From contig OZ246985.1 of the NCBI GenBank assembly GCA_965232615.1, positions 868,001 through 932,000 on the forward strand: a stretch of 64,000 nucleotides of DNA, written 5' to 3'. A program made the position numbers and the translations under genes. This document shows, in pieces, positions 1 through 8,594 of the stretch. Under the pieces are notes generated by a model. That model was not told the origin of the DNA, ran no database searches, and saw only the letters and a list, made by a program, of their open reading frames with translations. Numbering within the stretch: position 1 is the stretch's first letter; each line of letters opens with the position of its first letter. The DNA is from UBA2779 sp965232615. GTDB taxonomy: Bacteria > Spirochaetota > Spirochaetia > DSM-2461.

Positions 1-207
1 GATGTATTGTAAAGAGTTCTCCATAATTTCTTCCACCCCCTGGAGTCTCCAATGTGTAGAATACTTGTTATTTATCTGGATAATGACCTCCCGGACAGGG
101 TTTTTTACTGTATCAGTGGAGTCTGGACACACTGACGATTGCCACTACATGAAACCTTCTCAGCATGCCGGTGGATTTCCAGTTCGCCGTAGAGAGAACC
201 GTTATCG

Positions 208-2298
208 TCATGTGCTATCATAGTTTTTACGTAGAACACGGCGCATGATTTTGTTCGAAGCGGTACGCGGCAGTTCTGCTGTTATTACCACATCATATAT
301 CCTGAAGAGGGGATTCAACTGTTCCTTGATTATTTTCTGCATCAACTTTTTGAGTGCATTGGCAGTAACAGGTTCATCAGTTACCGCATAAATCACCAGA
401 CGGCTGGGACCGCCGCTGGAGTCAGACACCGCAATGGCCGCAGTCTGCTGAACCTCATCCATTTTATTCAGTATTCGTTCAATTTCTATCGAGCTTACTT
501 TAATGCCGCCAAGATTCATTGTATCATCAACTCGGCCATGCATACGGAAATATCCCCCTCCCAGATGTTCACACTGATCTCCATGGCGGCGAAGCCGTAC
601 TGTGTATTCCTGTCCATCTTCCCGGAGGATACCAGCCAGCCGTGATGGTGGGGCAGGAGTGTCAGCATAATAGATTTTATGGTGATTACGGTTGATCAGA
701 TTGATTGAAAGCCCTATGGATGGAGCGATTAAAAAGACTTCTCCGCTTTCCGCTTCATATCCATCCTCATCCAGAATAACAAACTCCATACCGAGTGAGG
801 GTGTTGAAAAGATTCCGGGAACGGACGGCCTTACTACTGTCCCGGAAATATAACCGCCTCCTATTTCGGTGCCGCCACAGTACTCTATGACAGGCCGGTA
901 TCCTGCGAGGGTCATGAGATAGAACATATCATCGGCGTTGGAGCACTCCCCGGTTGAACTGAACACCCGCACGGAACTCCAGTCGAGTCCGAGCATGCAG
1001 TCCGTGCTCCGCCAGGAGCGGATCATACTCGGCACAAGTCCCAGAATATTGACACCAGCATTCTGAACAAATCTACCGAATTGTCTGTCAGTTGGGGCCT
1101 CACTGTAAAGGGCGATAGTTCCCTGATTGATCAGAGTAGCAAAAATGATCCAGGGGCCCATCATCCAGCCGAGATTAGTTGGCCATGCCGCAACATCGCC
1201 AGGACGAATGTCATGATGGAGATGACCGTCAGCGGCACATTTGACGGGTGTTGTCTGGGTCCAGGGTATGGCTTTCGTGTCGCCCGTTGTTCCTGAAGAG
1301 AAGAGGATGTTGATAATCGCATCCGGAGTACATTTAACAGAGTCGAAATTCGTATCATTGCAGAGGAAGTCTTTCCATGTTAAGTCGCCGTTGCGAAGTG
1401 TTATTCTCCGCGACTCATCATCGGCGCTCACGGAGGAGGTCAGTACAATAGTCAATGGGGAGTCCGCAGCAGTAACTTTTTCGTACAAGGGTAAAACCTT
1501 GTCCCCTCTTGTCAGGTAATCCTGGGTAAAAACAGCTCTGGCATTGCTAATTCTGATGCGTTTGGCAATTTCCTCCGGAGCGAAACTGTCCGCTATCGAT
1601 ACCGCTGTACATCCGGCCTTGATGATGCCAAGGTAGATAAAACATGATTCTGCTGTCATAGGCATGTCAATGGCAATGGCGGTACCAGGAGGTAGTCCCA
1701 CGCGGCACAGGCTGTTAGCGACACGGTTTACCTGACAGAGGAGTTCATGGCGGCTGATCGTTTTCAACGAACCTGATTCCTCGGATAGTAATATGGCTGG
1801 AGCATTAACGTCTGTATCAATGCATGAATCGACGATGTTGAGTGTTGCTCCTGGAAACCACTCTGGATGCTCAATACCCTGGGATAAGTCCATCGTTCTG
1901 GAGGGAAGATCAGAAAAACGAATATTGAGTGTTGAGGTCATGCTTTTCCAGAATTCACTGCGATTCCCGGCAGTCCACGCATGGAATTGATTGTATGATT
2001 CAAATCCCATGCTCTTCATCATTCGGCCAACATTGGTTTGGTCAATGAATGCTTCGGTTGGGAACCATGCTGGGGGTGGTCCTTCGGAGTGGTCCCAATC
2101 CTTAAACACTGCTTCATGCAGTTTCTGGTGCATTTCGAATGGGTGGTTTTGTGTCAGAACAGAAGTACAAAGCTCAATCCAGCATTCCTTCGGCGGCTTC
2201 ATTGTGAGTAATTCATTGATACGCGGTAATACAGCTTTGGCCTCTTCTGATTTGAGTCCTGCATCTATCAACAGGTTAATGGTGATCTTTTCTGGCAT
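208..2298 (-). CDS. AMP-forming acyl-CoA synthetase (AAE17/18-like acyl-activating enzyme)
   Basis: ANL-superfamily adenylate-forming enzyme of 696 residues that should activate a carboxylic acid to acyl-AMP and then acyl-CoA in the cytoplasm. The adenylation motif ILFSSGTTGDTKAIPW is at about residues 331-346, the YCGGTEIGGG core motif near 470, and the C-terminal PRTASNKIMRR motif supplies the catalytic Lys near 683. The long N-terminal extension (about 150 residues with the acetyl-CoA-synthetase-like segment AWFPTEAF) and overall pattern resemble the plant AAE17/AAE18 group rather than classical Acs; the acid substrate cannot be told from sequence. The start is ATG with AAAGGA about 8 nt upstream. 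It stands alone; a repeat-element end lies immediately upstream of its RBS. Confidence 0.88.
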   Translation of the reverse strand: MPEKITINLLIDAGLKSEEAKAVLPRINELLTMKPPKECWIELCTSVLTQNHPFEMHQKLHEAVFKDWDHSEGPPPAWFPTEAFIDQTNVGRMMKSMGFESYNQFHAWTAGNRSEFWKSMTSTLNIRFSDLPSRTMDLSQGIEHPEWFPGATLNIVDSCIDTDVNAPAILLSEESGSLKTISRHELLCQVNRVANSLCRVGLPPGTAIAIDMPMTAESCFIYLGIIKAGCTAVSIADSFAPEEIAKRIRISNARAVFTQDYLTRGDKVLPLYEKVTAADSPLTIVLTSSVSADDESRRITLRNGDLTWKDFLCNDTNFDSVKCTPDAIINILFSSGTTGDTKAIPWTQTTPVKCAADGHLHHDIRPGDVAAWPTNLGWMMGPWIIFATLINQGTIALYSEAPTDRQFGRFVQNAGVNILGLVPSMIRSWRSTDCMLGLDWSSVRVFSSTGECSNADDMFYLMTLAGYRPVIEYCGGTEIGGGYISGTVVRPSVPGIFSTPSLGMEFVILDEDGYEAESGEVFLIAPSIGLSINLINRNHHKIYYADTPAPPSRLAGILREDGQEYTVRLRRHGDQCEHLGGGYFRMHGRVDDTMNLGGIKVSSIEIERILNKMDEVQQTAAIAVSDSSGGPSRLVIYAVTDEPVTANALKKLMQKIIKEQLNPLFRIYDVVITAELPRTASNKIMRRVLRKNYDST

Positions 2299-2308
2299 GA
2301 GAGAATTC

Positions 2309-2323
2309 CTTTTAGAGGTGCCC
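2309..2323. repeat. Terminal remnant of the dispersed inverted-repeat element
   Basis: The sequence CTTTTAGAGGTGCCC matches the right end of the dispersed element family described at 24281 onward. It sits directly upstream of the RBS of the acyl-CoA synthetase gene. Only the end is present, so this may be the footprint of a deleted or rearranged copy. Confidence 0.45.
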
Positions 2324-2455
2324 TTATGAAGATTATACTGTTATCAGTCATTTTAATGAACTCTTAGATTGAAACTCTGAGGGAATGCTTCCCCATTGAA
2401 GACCCAGGGCAATCGCAAGGGAGCTATTCTTTGCAAAAGTTGTTAAATATAATAA

Positions 2456-2488
2456 GGGCAGCTCTAAAAAACAGCTTTAGAGGTGCCC
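2456..2488. repeat. Minimal copy of the dispersed element (terminal repeats only)
   Basis: A 33-bp palindromic element beginning GGGCAGCTCTAAAAAACA and ending TTTAGAGGTGCCC, that is, both ends of the dispersed family joined with no interior. It terminates the reading frame of the DeoR relic on the minus strand. No matching target duplication is visible (ATAA left, TCAG right), consistent with an internal deletion or rearrangement after insertion. Confidence 0.7.
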
Positions 2489-2712
2489 TCAGATAAAAAC
2501 TGCTCTGTGTAAGGCCCTGAGAGTGCTCCTGTGCTATTCTGTATTTCCCCTCCAGCAACAAAGGTGTGGCACCCGATTTGGTACAACTCCGATGCAATAC
2601 GAAGATCGCTTGTTATAGCAGTGATATTCTTCTTCGTACCAAGAAGACGGGCAACCTCTGCATCTGAAGGTTCAGGAGAGAACTGAAATCTCTGGATGGG
2701 TTGAATGAGGTT
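2464..2712 (-). pseudogene. Relic of a DeoR-family transcriptional regulator (C-terminal sensor domain)
   Basis: Reading the minus strand from 2712 gives an open frame of about 80 codons after an in-frame TAA, including ITAITSDLRIASELYQIG and CHTFVAGGEIQNSTGALSGP. This matches the DeoR/GlpR sensor-domain pattern (TNSLxIAxEL...LLGGxxRxxSxxxVGP). The N-terminal helix-turn-helix half is missing and the C-terminus runs into the minimal repeat element, ending at its TAG. The gene is therefore a non-functional fragment. What it once regulated is unknown; deoA and deoB exist elsewhere in the window but no link can be shown. Confidence 0.7.
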
Positions 2713-2787
2713 TTACAGACTTTCTGACACGATGAAATTACTACCAATTTCCTGATATCTGCCAGACTTACGCCTCCCGGCTCGATT

Positions 2788-2905
2788 TTTGCCCTTTTTC
2801 CTGCTAATGCGTTGCCAAATACTCACATAGCCCAGCTACACTCCGTTTTTTGCCTTGCATCAGGATGAAATCATTAATAATCGCCTTAAAGTCTTAAAGC
2901 CCGAC
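2788..2905 (-). repeat. Degenerate interior of the dispersed element plus a second shared segment
   Basis: On the minus strand this stretch aligns with the interior of the dispersed element (segments matching TTTTGACAACGCAGTAGC and the CTGGGCTTAG variant) but lacks the hairpin module. It continues into ATCAGGATGAAATCATTAAT and CTTAAAGCCCGACAGA, a segment that recurs at 57965-58025. It is an old, diverged copy. The rest of the 2299-2988 gap shows no gene other than the DeoR relic. Confidence 0.5.
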
Positions 2906-2988
2906 AGATCCCGTGGAAAAAGTGATAATAAATACTCAGAAATCAATAAAACACTGCCTGGGGATCGTCTTGGGAATCAAAGAGGTGA

Positions 2989-4524
2989 ATGAACATGGAA
3001 ATCTATGCGTATGCAGCTTCCGGTTACGCAGGCCAGCTTGTTTCGGTGGAAGTAGACATCCGAAGAGGGATTCCTGGTCTGGACATCGTTGGTCTGCCCG
3101 ATGGAGCTGTTCGAGAATCCCGCGAAAGGGTTCGCATCGCAGTTAATCGAAGCGGATTCAATTTCCCAATGGACAGGATTCTCGTCAATCTTTCACCTGC
3201 TGACCTGAAGAAAGAAGGGGCTTCTTATGATTTGCCCATAGCTTTGGGTATTCTGATCGTGTCAAATCAACTGCATTACACAAGTAAGCAACCCATCCTC
3301 TGCATTGGGGAATTAATGCTTGATGGTTCAGTTCGTCCTGTGCATGGAATTCTGCCGGCAGTGGCCGCGGGCAGAAGCAACGGTATCAAGCGATTCATTG
3401 TTCCAAAAACTAATCTTCCAGAAGCCAGTACATTGGCCAATCAGTATTCCTCAGGGATAGCTCATCTTACTGAACTCCAGCAAGTACTGATGGAATCCCG
3501 GAAGACTGTTTCCAGTCAACAATACACAACTGAGCCAGCCGATTCCACACTGTGCCGGGACATTTCGGAATTACATGGTCAACCTATACTAAAAAGAGTT
3601 CTGGAACTATGTGCCTCAGGAGGTCATCACCTCATCGTTTTTGGACCTCCGGGGAGCGGTAAGACGATGGGCATGCGAACACTACCTGGATTACTTCCCA
3701 ACCTTGATGTCAAAAAATCAATCGAAGTAACACGAATCTGGTCTCAAGCCGGAAACCTGAATGAGAAACAGGGACTCATCCTCCGCCCCCCTTTTCGGGA
3801 GCCTCATCATACTTCCACCAGTGAAGGACTGGTGGGTGGAGCAGCCGGGAAACCCGGCGAAGCATCCCTTGCCCATGGAGGGATTCTTTTTCTGGATGAA
3901 GCTCCTGAATTTGGCAGCCGGGTTCTGCAATCCCTGAGGGAACCGCTTGAATCAGGCCGTGTGGACATGGCACGGGCTGGAAGGCAGTGGTGGTATCCGG
4001 CAGAATTCCAACTCGTCATGGCCATGAATCCCTGTCCATGCGGCAATCTTGGTCGTGAGGAAGTATCCTGCTGCATCTGCACCCCTCCCGAAATAAGCCG
4101 CTACTGGCGAAGGATAGGCGGAGCCCTGATGGATAGGATTGATCTCCGGGTGCCTGTTTCACCTGTTGACCCCCAAACCCTTCTCGATCCACCTGGAGAG
4201 GATTCTCAAACGGTGAGAGCCAGGGTGGAAGGGGCCAGAAGTAGACAGTATCACCGATACAGAAACTGCCAGTGGAGAATAAATGCCGACATTCCTCCGG
4301 GAGAATTTAAAAATTTTGTACAATTGGATGAGTCAACATCCCTATTATTCACCGAAGCGGTACGGAAACTTGGTTTTTCTTCAAGGGCCGCCCATGGTGT
4401 CTTACGGATTGCCCGAACCATGGCAGATCTGGAAGGACGTCAAGATGTCAACACAGAGGATATTCTGGAGGCAGTGCAACATCGGCGTTTTGGTAATCGG
4501 GATCTCTTCTGGACAACCATTTGA
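2989..4524 (+). CDS. comM: YifB/ComM-family Mg-chelatase-like AAA+ ATPase
   Basis: A 511-residue protein of the YifB/ComM family, hexameric helicases that promote branch migration when incoming single-stranded DNA is integrated. The N-terminal ChlI-like domain (about 1-170, with GIPGLDIVGLPDGAVRESRERV) is followed by a Mg-chelatase AAA+ core with Walker A FGPPGSGKTMG (218-228) and Walker B GGILFLDEAPEF (297-308). The zinc-binding-like segment MNPCPCGN and a C-terminal Mg-chelatase domain complete it. Length is normal for the family. ATG start with GAGGTGA upstream. It is a single gene between a repeat-rich gap and the opp operon. Competence has not been shown for this organism, so the transformation role is by homology. 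Confidence 0.95.
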   Translation: MNMEIYAYAASGYAGQLVSVEVDIRRGIPGLDIVGLPDGAVRESRERVRIAVNRSGFNFPMDRILVNLSPADLKKEGASYDLPIALGILIVSNQLHYTSKQPILCIGELMLDGSVRPVHGILPAVAAGRSNGIKRFIVPKTNLPEASTLANQYSSGIAHLTELQQVLMESRKTVSSQQYTTEPADSTLCRDISELHGQPILKRVLELCASGGHHLIVFGPPGSGKTMGMRTLPGLLPNLDVKKSIEVTRIWSQAGNLNEKQGLILRPPFREPHHTSTSEGLVGGAAGKPGEASLAHGGILFLDEAPEFGSRVLQSLREPLESGRVDMARAGRQWWYPAEFQLVMAMNPCPCGNLGREEVSCCICTPPEISRYWRRIGGALMDRIDLRVPVSPVDPQTLLDPPGEDSQTVRARVEGARSRQYHRYRNCQWRINADIPPGEFKNFVQLDESTSLLFTEAVRKLGFSSRAAHGVLRIARTMADLEGRQDVNTEDILEAVQHRRFGNRDLFWTTI

Positions 4525-4649
4525 GTCAATAGTTCCAATTTTAGTCCACTCTATCCCGGACTTTCAATCCTGATTACAAGTCGAATAGAATCTTCTGGTT
4601 ATTTCAAAACGTTTTTCAGTTGAACGATCACAATTTCATTCTCAAACGC

Positions 4650-4677
4650 TTGACCACAAAATAGATTCACCTATACT
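4650..4677 (+). promoter_or_regulatory. Predicted sigma-70 promoter of the opp operon
   Basis: TTGACC (4650-4655) and TATACT (4672-4677) are separated by 16 bp, a near-consensus vegetative promoter. It lies about 110 nt upstream of oppA. Transcription would start near 4684, giving a leader of roughly 100 nt. Prediction from sequence only. Confidence 0.55.
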
Positions 4678-4786
4678 GAATGATGAGCGTCTCTCTCAAA
4701 AGTCACTCCTGGAATCTGTTAAGAGGATTATTCTTTAATGTAAGAGTTTTGAGATGTGCTCACAAAAATAAAAGGAGAAGTGATAT

Positions 4787-6403
4787 ATGAAAAGAACATG
4801 GGTTTTTATTATCGGTATTGCCATCCTTACAGCAGCTTTCTTAATGAGCTGTAGCAGGGAACCTGAAGTACAGGCGGTTGTGATGAACTGGAATCTCAGC
4901 AGCTCCGGGCCGAAAACCATTGATCCCGGACTTAACGGTGCCAGTGATGGTGGCCATGTGGGGAATCAACTCTTTGAAGGTCTGGTTCGAGAGCAGGATG
5001 GTGTTGTGGTTCCCGGTATTGCCGAAGACTGGGAATTCTCCAGCGACAACAAAACTCTTACCTTCCATCTCAGAGAGTCCAAATGGTCCGATGGCTCCAA
5101 ACTCACAGCCAATGACTTCGTCTACTCATGGAAAAGAGGCATGAACCCCGAAACCGGATCGGAGTATTCCTGGATTTGGGAATATACCAACATCGTTGGC
5201 GCTCAGGATGCGGCCGAAGGGAATGGAAGTCTGGATGCTGTCGGTGTATCGGCCATTGATGATCAAACTCTTGAGATCAAACTGAAAAACCCAACGAACT
5301 ACCTGGTATCCCTTTTGTCCTTTTACCACTTCCATCCGGTGAAAAAATCTGCTGTTGAAGCTGGACCTGATGGAACATGGGCATCTAATCCTGAAATCTT
5401 TGTGGGAAATGGTCCATTCAAGGTGACCGCGTACAACATTGGTGATGGTATGGTTATAGAAAAGAATCCCCATTACTGGAATACCGGCAATGTACAAATT
5501 GATGTTATAAACATTGGGTTTATCAACGATCACTCAACAGCATACCAGGCATACCTTAATGGCGAGTTTGATTTTCTTAACGAAGTACCTCCAGCAGAAG
5601 TCCCGCGGCTGGTTGCCGAAGAACCAGAATTTTACATATTCCCGCAATTGGGAACCTATTACTACAACTTCAACATGGATCTGGATATGTGGCAGGATGT
5701 GCGTGTCCGTAAAGCTCTCACTCTTGCAATAGACCGCAATAAAATTGTCGAAGTTATGGCTAAGGGCAACATACCAGCTTCTGGATTTGTACCTCCCGGA
5801 TTCCCGGACCATGAAGGCAATGATTTTTTCGAGAAAGCAGGAACATATGGTATTGTCAACGATGGCAGCAAGATTGATGAAGCGAAAGTGCTTATTGCTG
5901 AAGCTGGCTATCCTGACGGTGAAGGATTCCCAAAATTCACCCTGATGTACAATACATCCGAAGGTCATCAACTTGTTGCTGAAATGGTACAGGAGATGTG
6001 GAAAACCAATCTGGGCATTGAGTGTGATCTGGAGAACCAGGAATGGGCTGTATTTCAAGACACAAGGAAGGAAGGTGACTATGAAGTGGCTCGGGGTGGT
6101 TGGATAACGGACTTCCTGGATCCCATGGGTTTACTGGCAATTTTCCAGTCCAACAATGATTATAATGATCCCAATTATTACAATAGTACTTATGATGAAC
6201 TTGTATCGGCTGCCAATGAATCTGTGGGAGCTGATCATTTTGAGAAGCTGTACGAGGCTCAGGAAATTCTTATGACAGATCTTCCCATTGTGCCAGTTTA
6301 TCATTATACAAGGATGTTCCTTTCTTCTCCTCAGGTGAAAAACTGGACACGCTCCAAGTTGGGAACACTGGATTTCTCGTCGGCTTATATTGAAAGGGAA
6401 TAA
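4787..6403 (+). CDS. oppA: Oligopeptide ABC transporter, substrate-binding lipoprotein
   Basis: A 538-residue SBP_bac_5 family protein. It has a lipoprotein signal peptide (basic MKRTW, hydrophobic stretch, lipobox LMSC with the acylated Cys at 22). It also has family hallmarks such as LTFHLRESKWSDGSKLTANDFVYSWKR near 90-120. It captures peptides in the periplasm and delivers them to the OppBC permease. It is the first gene of oppABCDF, with AAAGGAGAAG as RBS and a terminator-like hairpin directly downstream that would raise its expression above the permease genes. Substrate specificity (peptide versus other solute) is inferred from family and operon context. Confidence 0.95.
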   Translation: MKRTWVFIIGIAILTAAFLMSCSREPEVQAVVMNWNLSSSGPKTIDPGLNGASDGGHVGNQLFEGLVREQDGVVVPGIAEDWEFSSDNKTLTFHLRESKWSDGSKLTANDFVYSWKRGMNPETGSEYSWIWEYTNIVGAQDAAEGNGSLDAVGVSAIDDQTLEIKLKNPTNYLVSLLSFYHFHPVKKSAVEAGPDGTWASNPEIFVGNGPFKVTAYNIGDGMVIEKNPHYWNTGNVQIDVINIGFINDHSTAYQAYLNGEFDFLNEVPPAEVPRLVAEEPEFYIFPQLGTYYYNFNMDLDMWQDVRVRKALTLAIDRNKIVEVMAKGNIPASGFVPPGFPDHEGNDFFEKAGTYGIVNDGSKIDEAKVLIAEAGYPDGEGFPKFTLMYNTSEGHQLVAEMVQEMWKTNLGIECDLENQEWAVFQDTRKEGDYEVARGGWITDFLDPMGLLAIFQSNNDYNDPNYYNSTYDELVSAANESVGADHFEKLYEAQEILMTDLPIVPVYHYTRMFLSSPQVKNWTRSKLGTLDFSSAYIERE

Positions 6404-6409
6404 TTAGAG

Positions 6410-6441
6410 CAGGGCTGCTTATCCGAGCATGCCCTGTTTTT
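6410..6441 (+). terminator. Intra-operon terminator/attenuator after oppA
   Basis: Stem CAGGGCTGCT...AGCA-T-GCCCTG (10 pairs with one bulge, 6-nt loop) followed by TTTTT, a standard rho-independent terminator. It lies between oppA and oppB, where partial read-through is the usual way to make binding protein in excess. Confidence 0.75.
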
Positions 6442-6465
6442 CCCCGAAGAAGATGAAATAGCTGA

Positions 6466-7395
6466 ATGAGAAACTACTTTATAAAACGTTTCATACAATC
6501 TCTATTAACAGTCATTCTTATTGCTTCCGTAACATTTTTCATGATGCACTCCATCCCTGGAGGTCCATTTACAAGAGAACGCCCTGTCCCTGATGAAATC
6601 ATGCGTGCTCTGAACGCCAAGTATAATCTGGATGCTCCTCTCATCATTCAGTATTACGATTATATGAAGAGTCTGGTAACTTTCGACCTGGGTCCTTCCT
6701 TCTCAAAGATTGGTGTATCAGTTAATGAGCTGATTGCCACTGGTTTTCCTGTTACAGCTCGAATCGGTCTCCTTGCTGCTCTTTTCATCATTGTCATTGG
6801 AGTTCCTGTTGGCATAGTTTCCGCCATCAGACAGAACAAGCCGATTGATTACTTTGTGATGTTTATGGCCACTCTTGGAGTAACGATACCAAGTTTTGTT
6901 CTGGCAACACTTTATATATTTGTATTCGCGGGAAAACTTGGATGGGTTCCAACCTATGGTGTGAAAACACCGGCATCATACATCGGTCCGATGATTGCCC
7001 TGAGTGGTTATTCATTGTCCTTTGCTGCCAGACTTACCCGGTCTTCCATGCTTGAAGTCCTACGTCAGGATTACATAAGAACCGCGAAGGCCAATGGGCT
7101 TTCCAGACTTTCCGTTATCGGCAAGCACGCGTTAAAGAATGCTCTCATTCCAGTTGTAACTTATCTTGGACCAACTATAGCCGCAATCATGACGGGTTCT
7201 TTCGTTGTGGAACGCATTTTTGCCATCCCGGGGATTGGTCAATATTTTGTAGAAAGTGTCTCCAACAGGGATTATACCATGATCATTGGTATAACTGTAT
7301 TCTACGCCATATTCTATGTTATGATGGTTTACTTTGTCGATATATTGTATGCCATTATCGACCCTCGAATAAAATTTGAACGGAAAAACCACTGA
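6466..7395 (+). CDS. oppB: Oligopeptide ABC transporter permease OppB
   Basis: A 309-residue inner-membrane protein with the six predicted membrane segments and the N-terminal signature (FIQSLLTVILIASVTFFMMH, then GGP) of DppB/OppB permeases. The EAA loop is around 200-220 (DYIRTAKANGLSRLSVIGKH), which docks onto the ATPase subunits. The stop codon overlaps the start of oppC, consistent with translational coupling. It forms the transmembrane channel with OppC. Confidence 0.95.
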   Translation: MRNYFIKRFIQSLLTVILIASVTFFMMHSIPGGPFTRERPVPDEIMRALNAKYNLDAPLIIQYYDYMKSLVTFDLGPSFSKIGVSVNELIATGFPVTARIGLLAALFIIVIGVPVGIVSAIRQNKPIDYFVMFMATLGVTIPSFVLATLYIFVFAGKLGWVPTYGVKTPASYIGPMIALSGYSLSFAARLTRSSMLEVLRQDYIRTAKANGLSRLSVIGKHALKNALIPVVTYLGPTIAAIMTGSFVVERIFAIPGIGQYFVESVSNRDYTMIIGITVFYAIFYVMMVYFVDILYAIIDPRIKFERKNH

Positions 7396-8582
7396 TGAGT
7401 ACCAATGATTTTAGCTTCGTGCCCCGGGAGGAGTGTTCCAATCAGGAAGTGTTAAGAAAATCGCATACATACTGGCAGGATGCGTGGCGAAGATTGTGCT
7501 GTCACAAACTCGCCATGACAGGACTGGTGGGCGTGGTTTTCATAATACTGACGGCTGTATTCGGCCCATTATTCTTCCAGCGCTCCTATTCCGATCAAAA
7601 TCTAGATTTCTCCAATGTTCCTCCCCGAATGGATATCTACAAAATCGCTGATAACTATTATGTTTATCTTACTCACGACTACAAACTTCTGCGGATCAGT
7701 GAAAAAGGCGAAATTCTTCATCGTCTGGAACTAAAAGACAAGGATGTTGTCAATAAGATATACACCTATGTCGACGGTGAACAATCCGTTGAGCTGGATT
7801 TCTCCTATAATCTGCTGCCGGGGAAAGCCGCTGACTATGACTATACCTTTTCAGCCAATGGCGGCCCGATAATCTCAGAGAAGTATAAAAAGGTTCGGAA
7901 TAAAACGTATCCCTTCGGCAGCGATATTGTTGGACGCGGTCTTCTCATACGGGTGATTTACGGCGCCAGAATATCCCTCACCATAGCCTTTGTCGCCACC
8001 ATTGCCAATCTTCTTATAGGAGTAACATGGGGAAGTCTAGCCGCCTGGGAAGGGGGGCGGGTTGATACTCTGATGATGCGTTTTGTTGATATTCTCACCA
8101 CCATTCCATTGGTAATCTACGTCATACTCATCATGGTTCTCATCGGTAATCGTGGACTCTGGACTATGACTATCGCTCTGGGATCTATTTATTGGGTTGT
8201 GATGGCACGGCTGGTCCGTGGTCAGGTACTCACCCTTAAAGAGCAGGAATTTGTTTTCGCAGCCATCGCCCTTGGCGTGAGCCGAAGACAGATCATCGTC
8301 CGGCATCTTATTCCCAATGCCATAGGACCCATCATTGTTACCATGACGATGATGATCCCCCGGGCAGTTTTTACCGAAGCCTTTATTGGATTCATAGGAT
8401 TAGGTGTTTCAGCACCCATGGCTTCCTGGGGAACCCTGGCAAGCGATGCTCTTTCCGGACTGCTGTCCTACCCCTACCAGTTGTTCTTTCCAGCACTGGC
8501 CATCGCGTTCACCATGCTTTCATTCAACTTCCTGGGAGATGGCCTGCGGGATGCTCTTGATCCCCGATTGAGGAAGGGTTAG
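7395..8582 (+). CDS. oppC: Oligopeptide ABC transporter permease OppC with an extra soluble insertion
   Basis: A 395-residue permease of the OppC/DppC family, about 90-100 residues longer than usual. The C-terminal half is typical, with membrane segments and EAA loop EFVFAAIALGVSRRQIIVRH. Between the first membrane segment (about 38-60) and the conserved HPFGTD-equivalent (YPFGSDIVGRG, about 172-182) lies a hydrophilic block of about 110 residues rich in Lys, Asp and Tyr. That block should face the periplasm. It may contact OppA. It partners OppB. Confidence 0.93.
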   Translation: MSTNDFSFVPREECSNQEVLRKSHTYWQDAWRRLCCHKLAMTGLVGVVFIILTAVFGPLFFQRSYSDQNLDFSNVPPRMDIYKIADNYYVYLTHDYKLLRISEKGEILHRLELKDKDVVNKIYTYVDGEQSVELDFSYNLLPGKAADYDYTFSANGGPIISEKYKKVRNKTYPFGSDIVGRGLLIRVIYGARISLTIAFVATIANLLIGVTWGSLAAWEGGRVDTLMMRFVDILTTIPLVIYVILIMVLIGNRGLWTMTIALGSIYWVVMARLVRGQVLTLKEQEFVFAAIALGVSRRQIIVRHLIPNAIGPIIVTMTMMIPRAVFTEAFIGFIGLGVSAPMASWGTLASDALSGLLSYPYQLFFPALAIAFTMLSFNFLGDGLRDALDPRLRKG

Positions 8583-8594
8583 GGGCATAGAATC

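Noticed and set aside
1..207. Open frame reaching the left edge
   Set aside because: No RBS, family pattern or codon character of a real gene; nothing else recognisable in this stretch.
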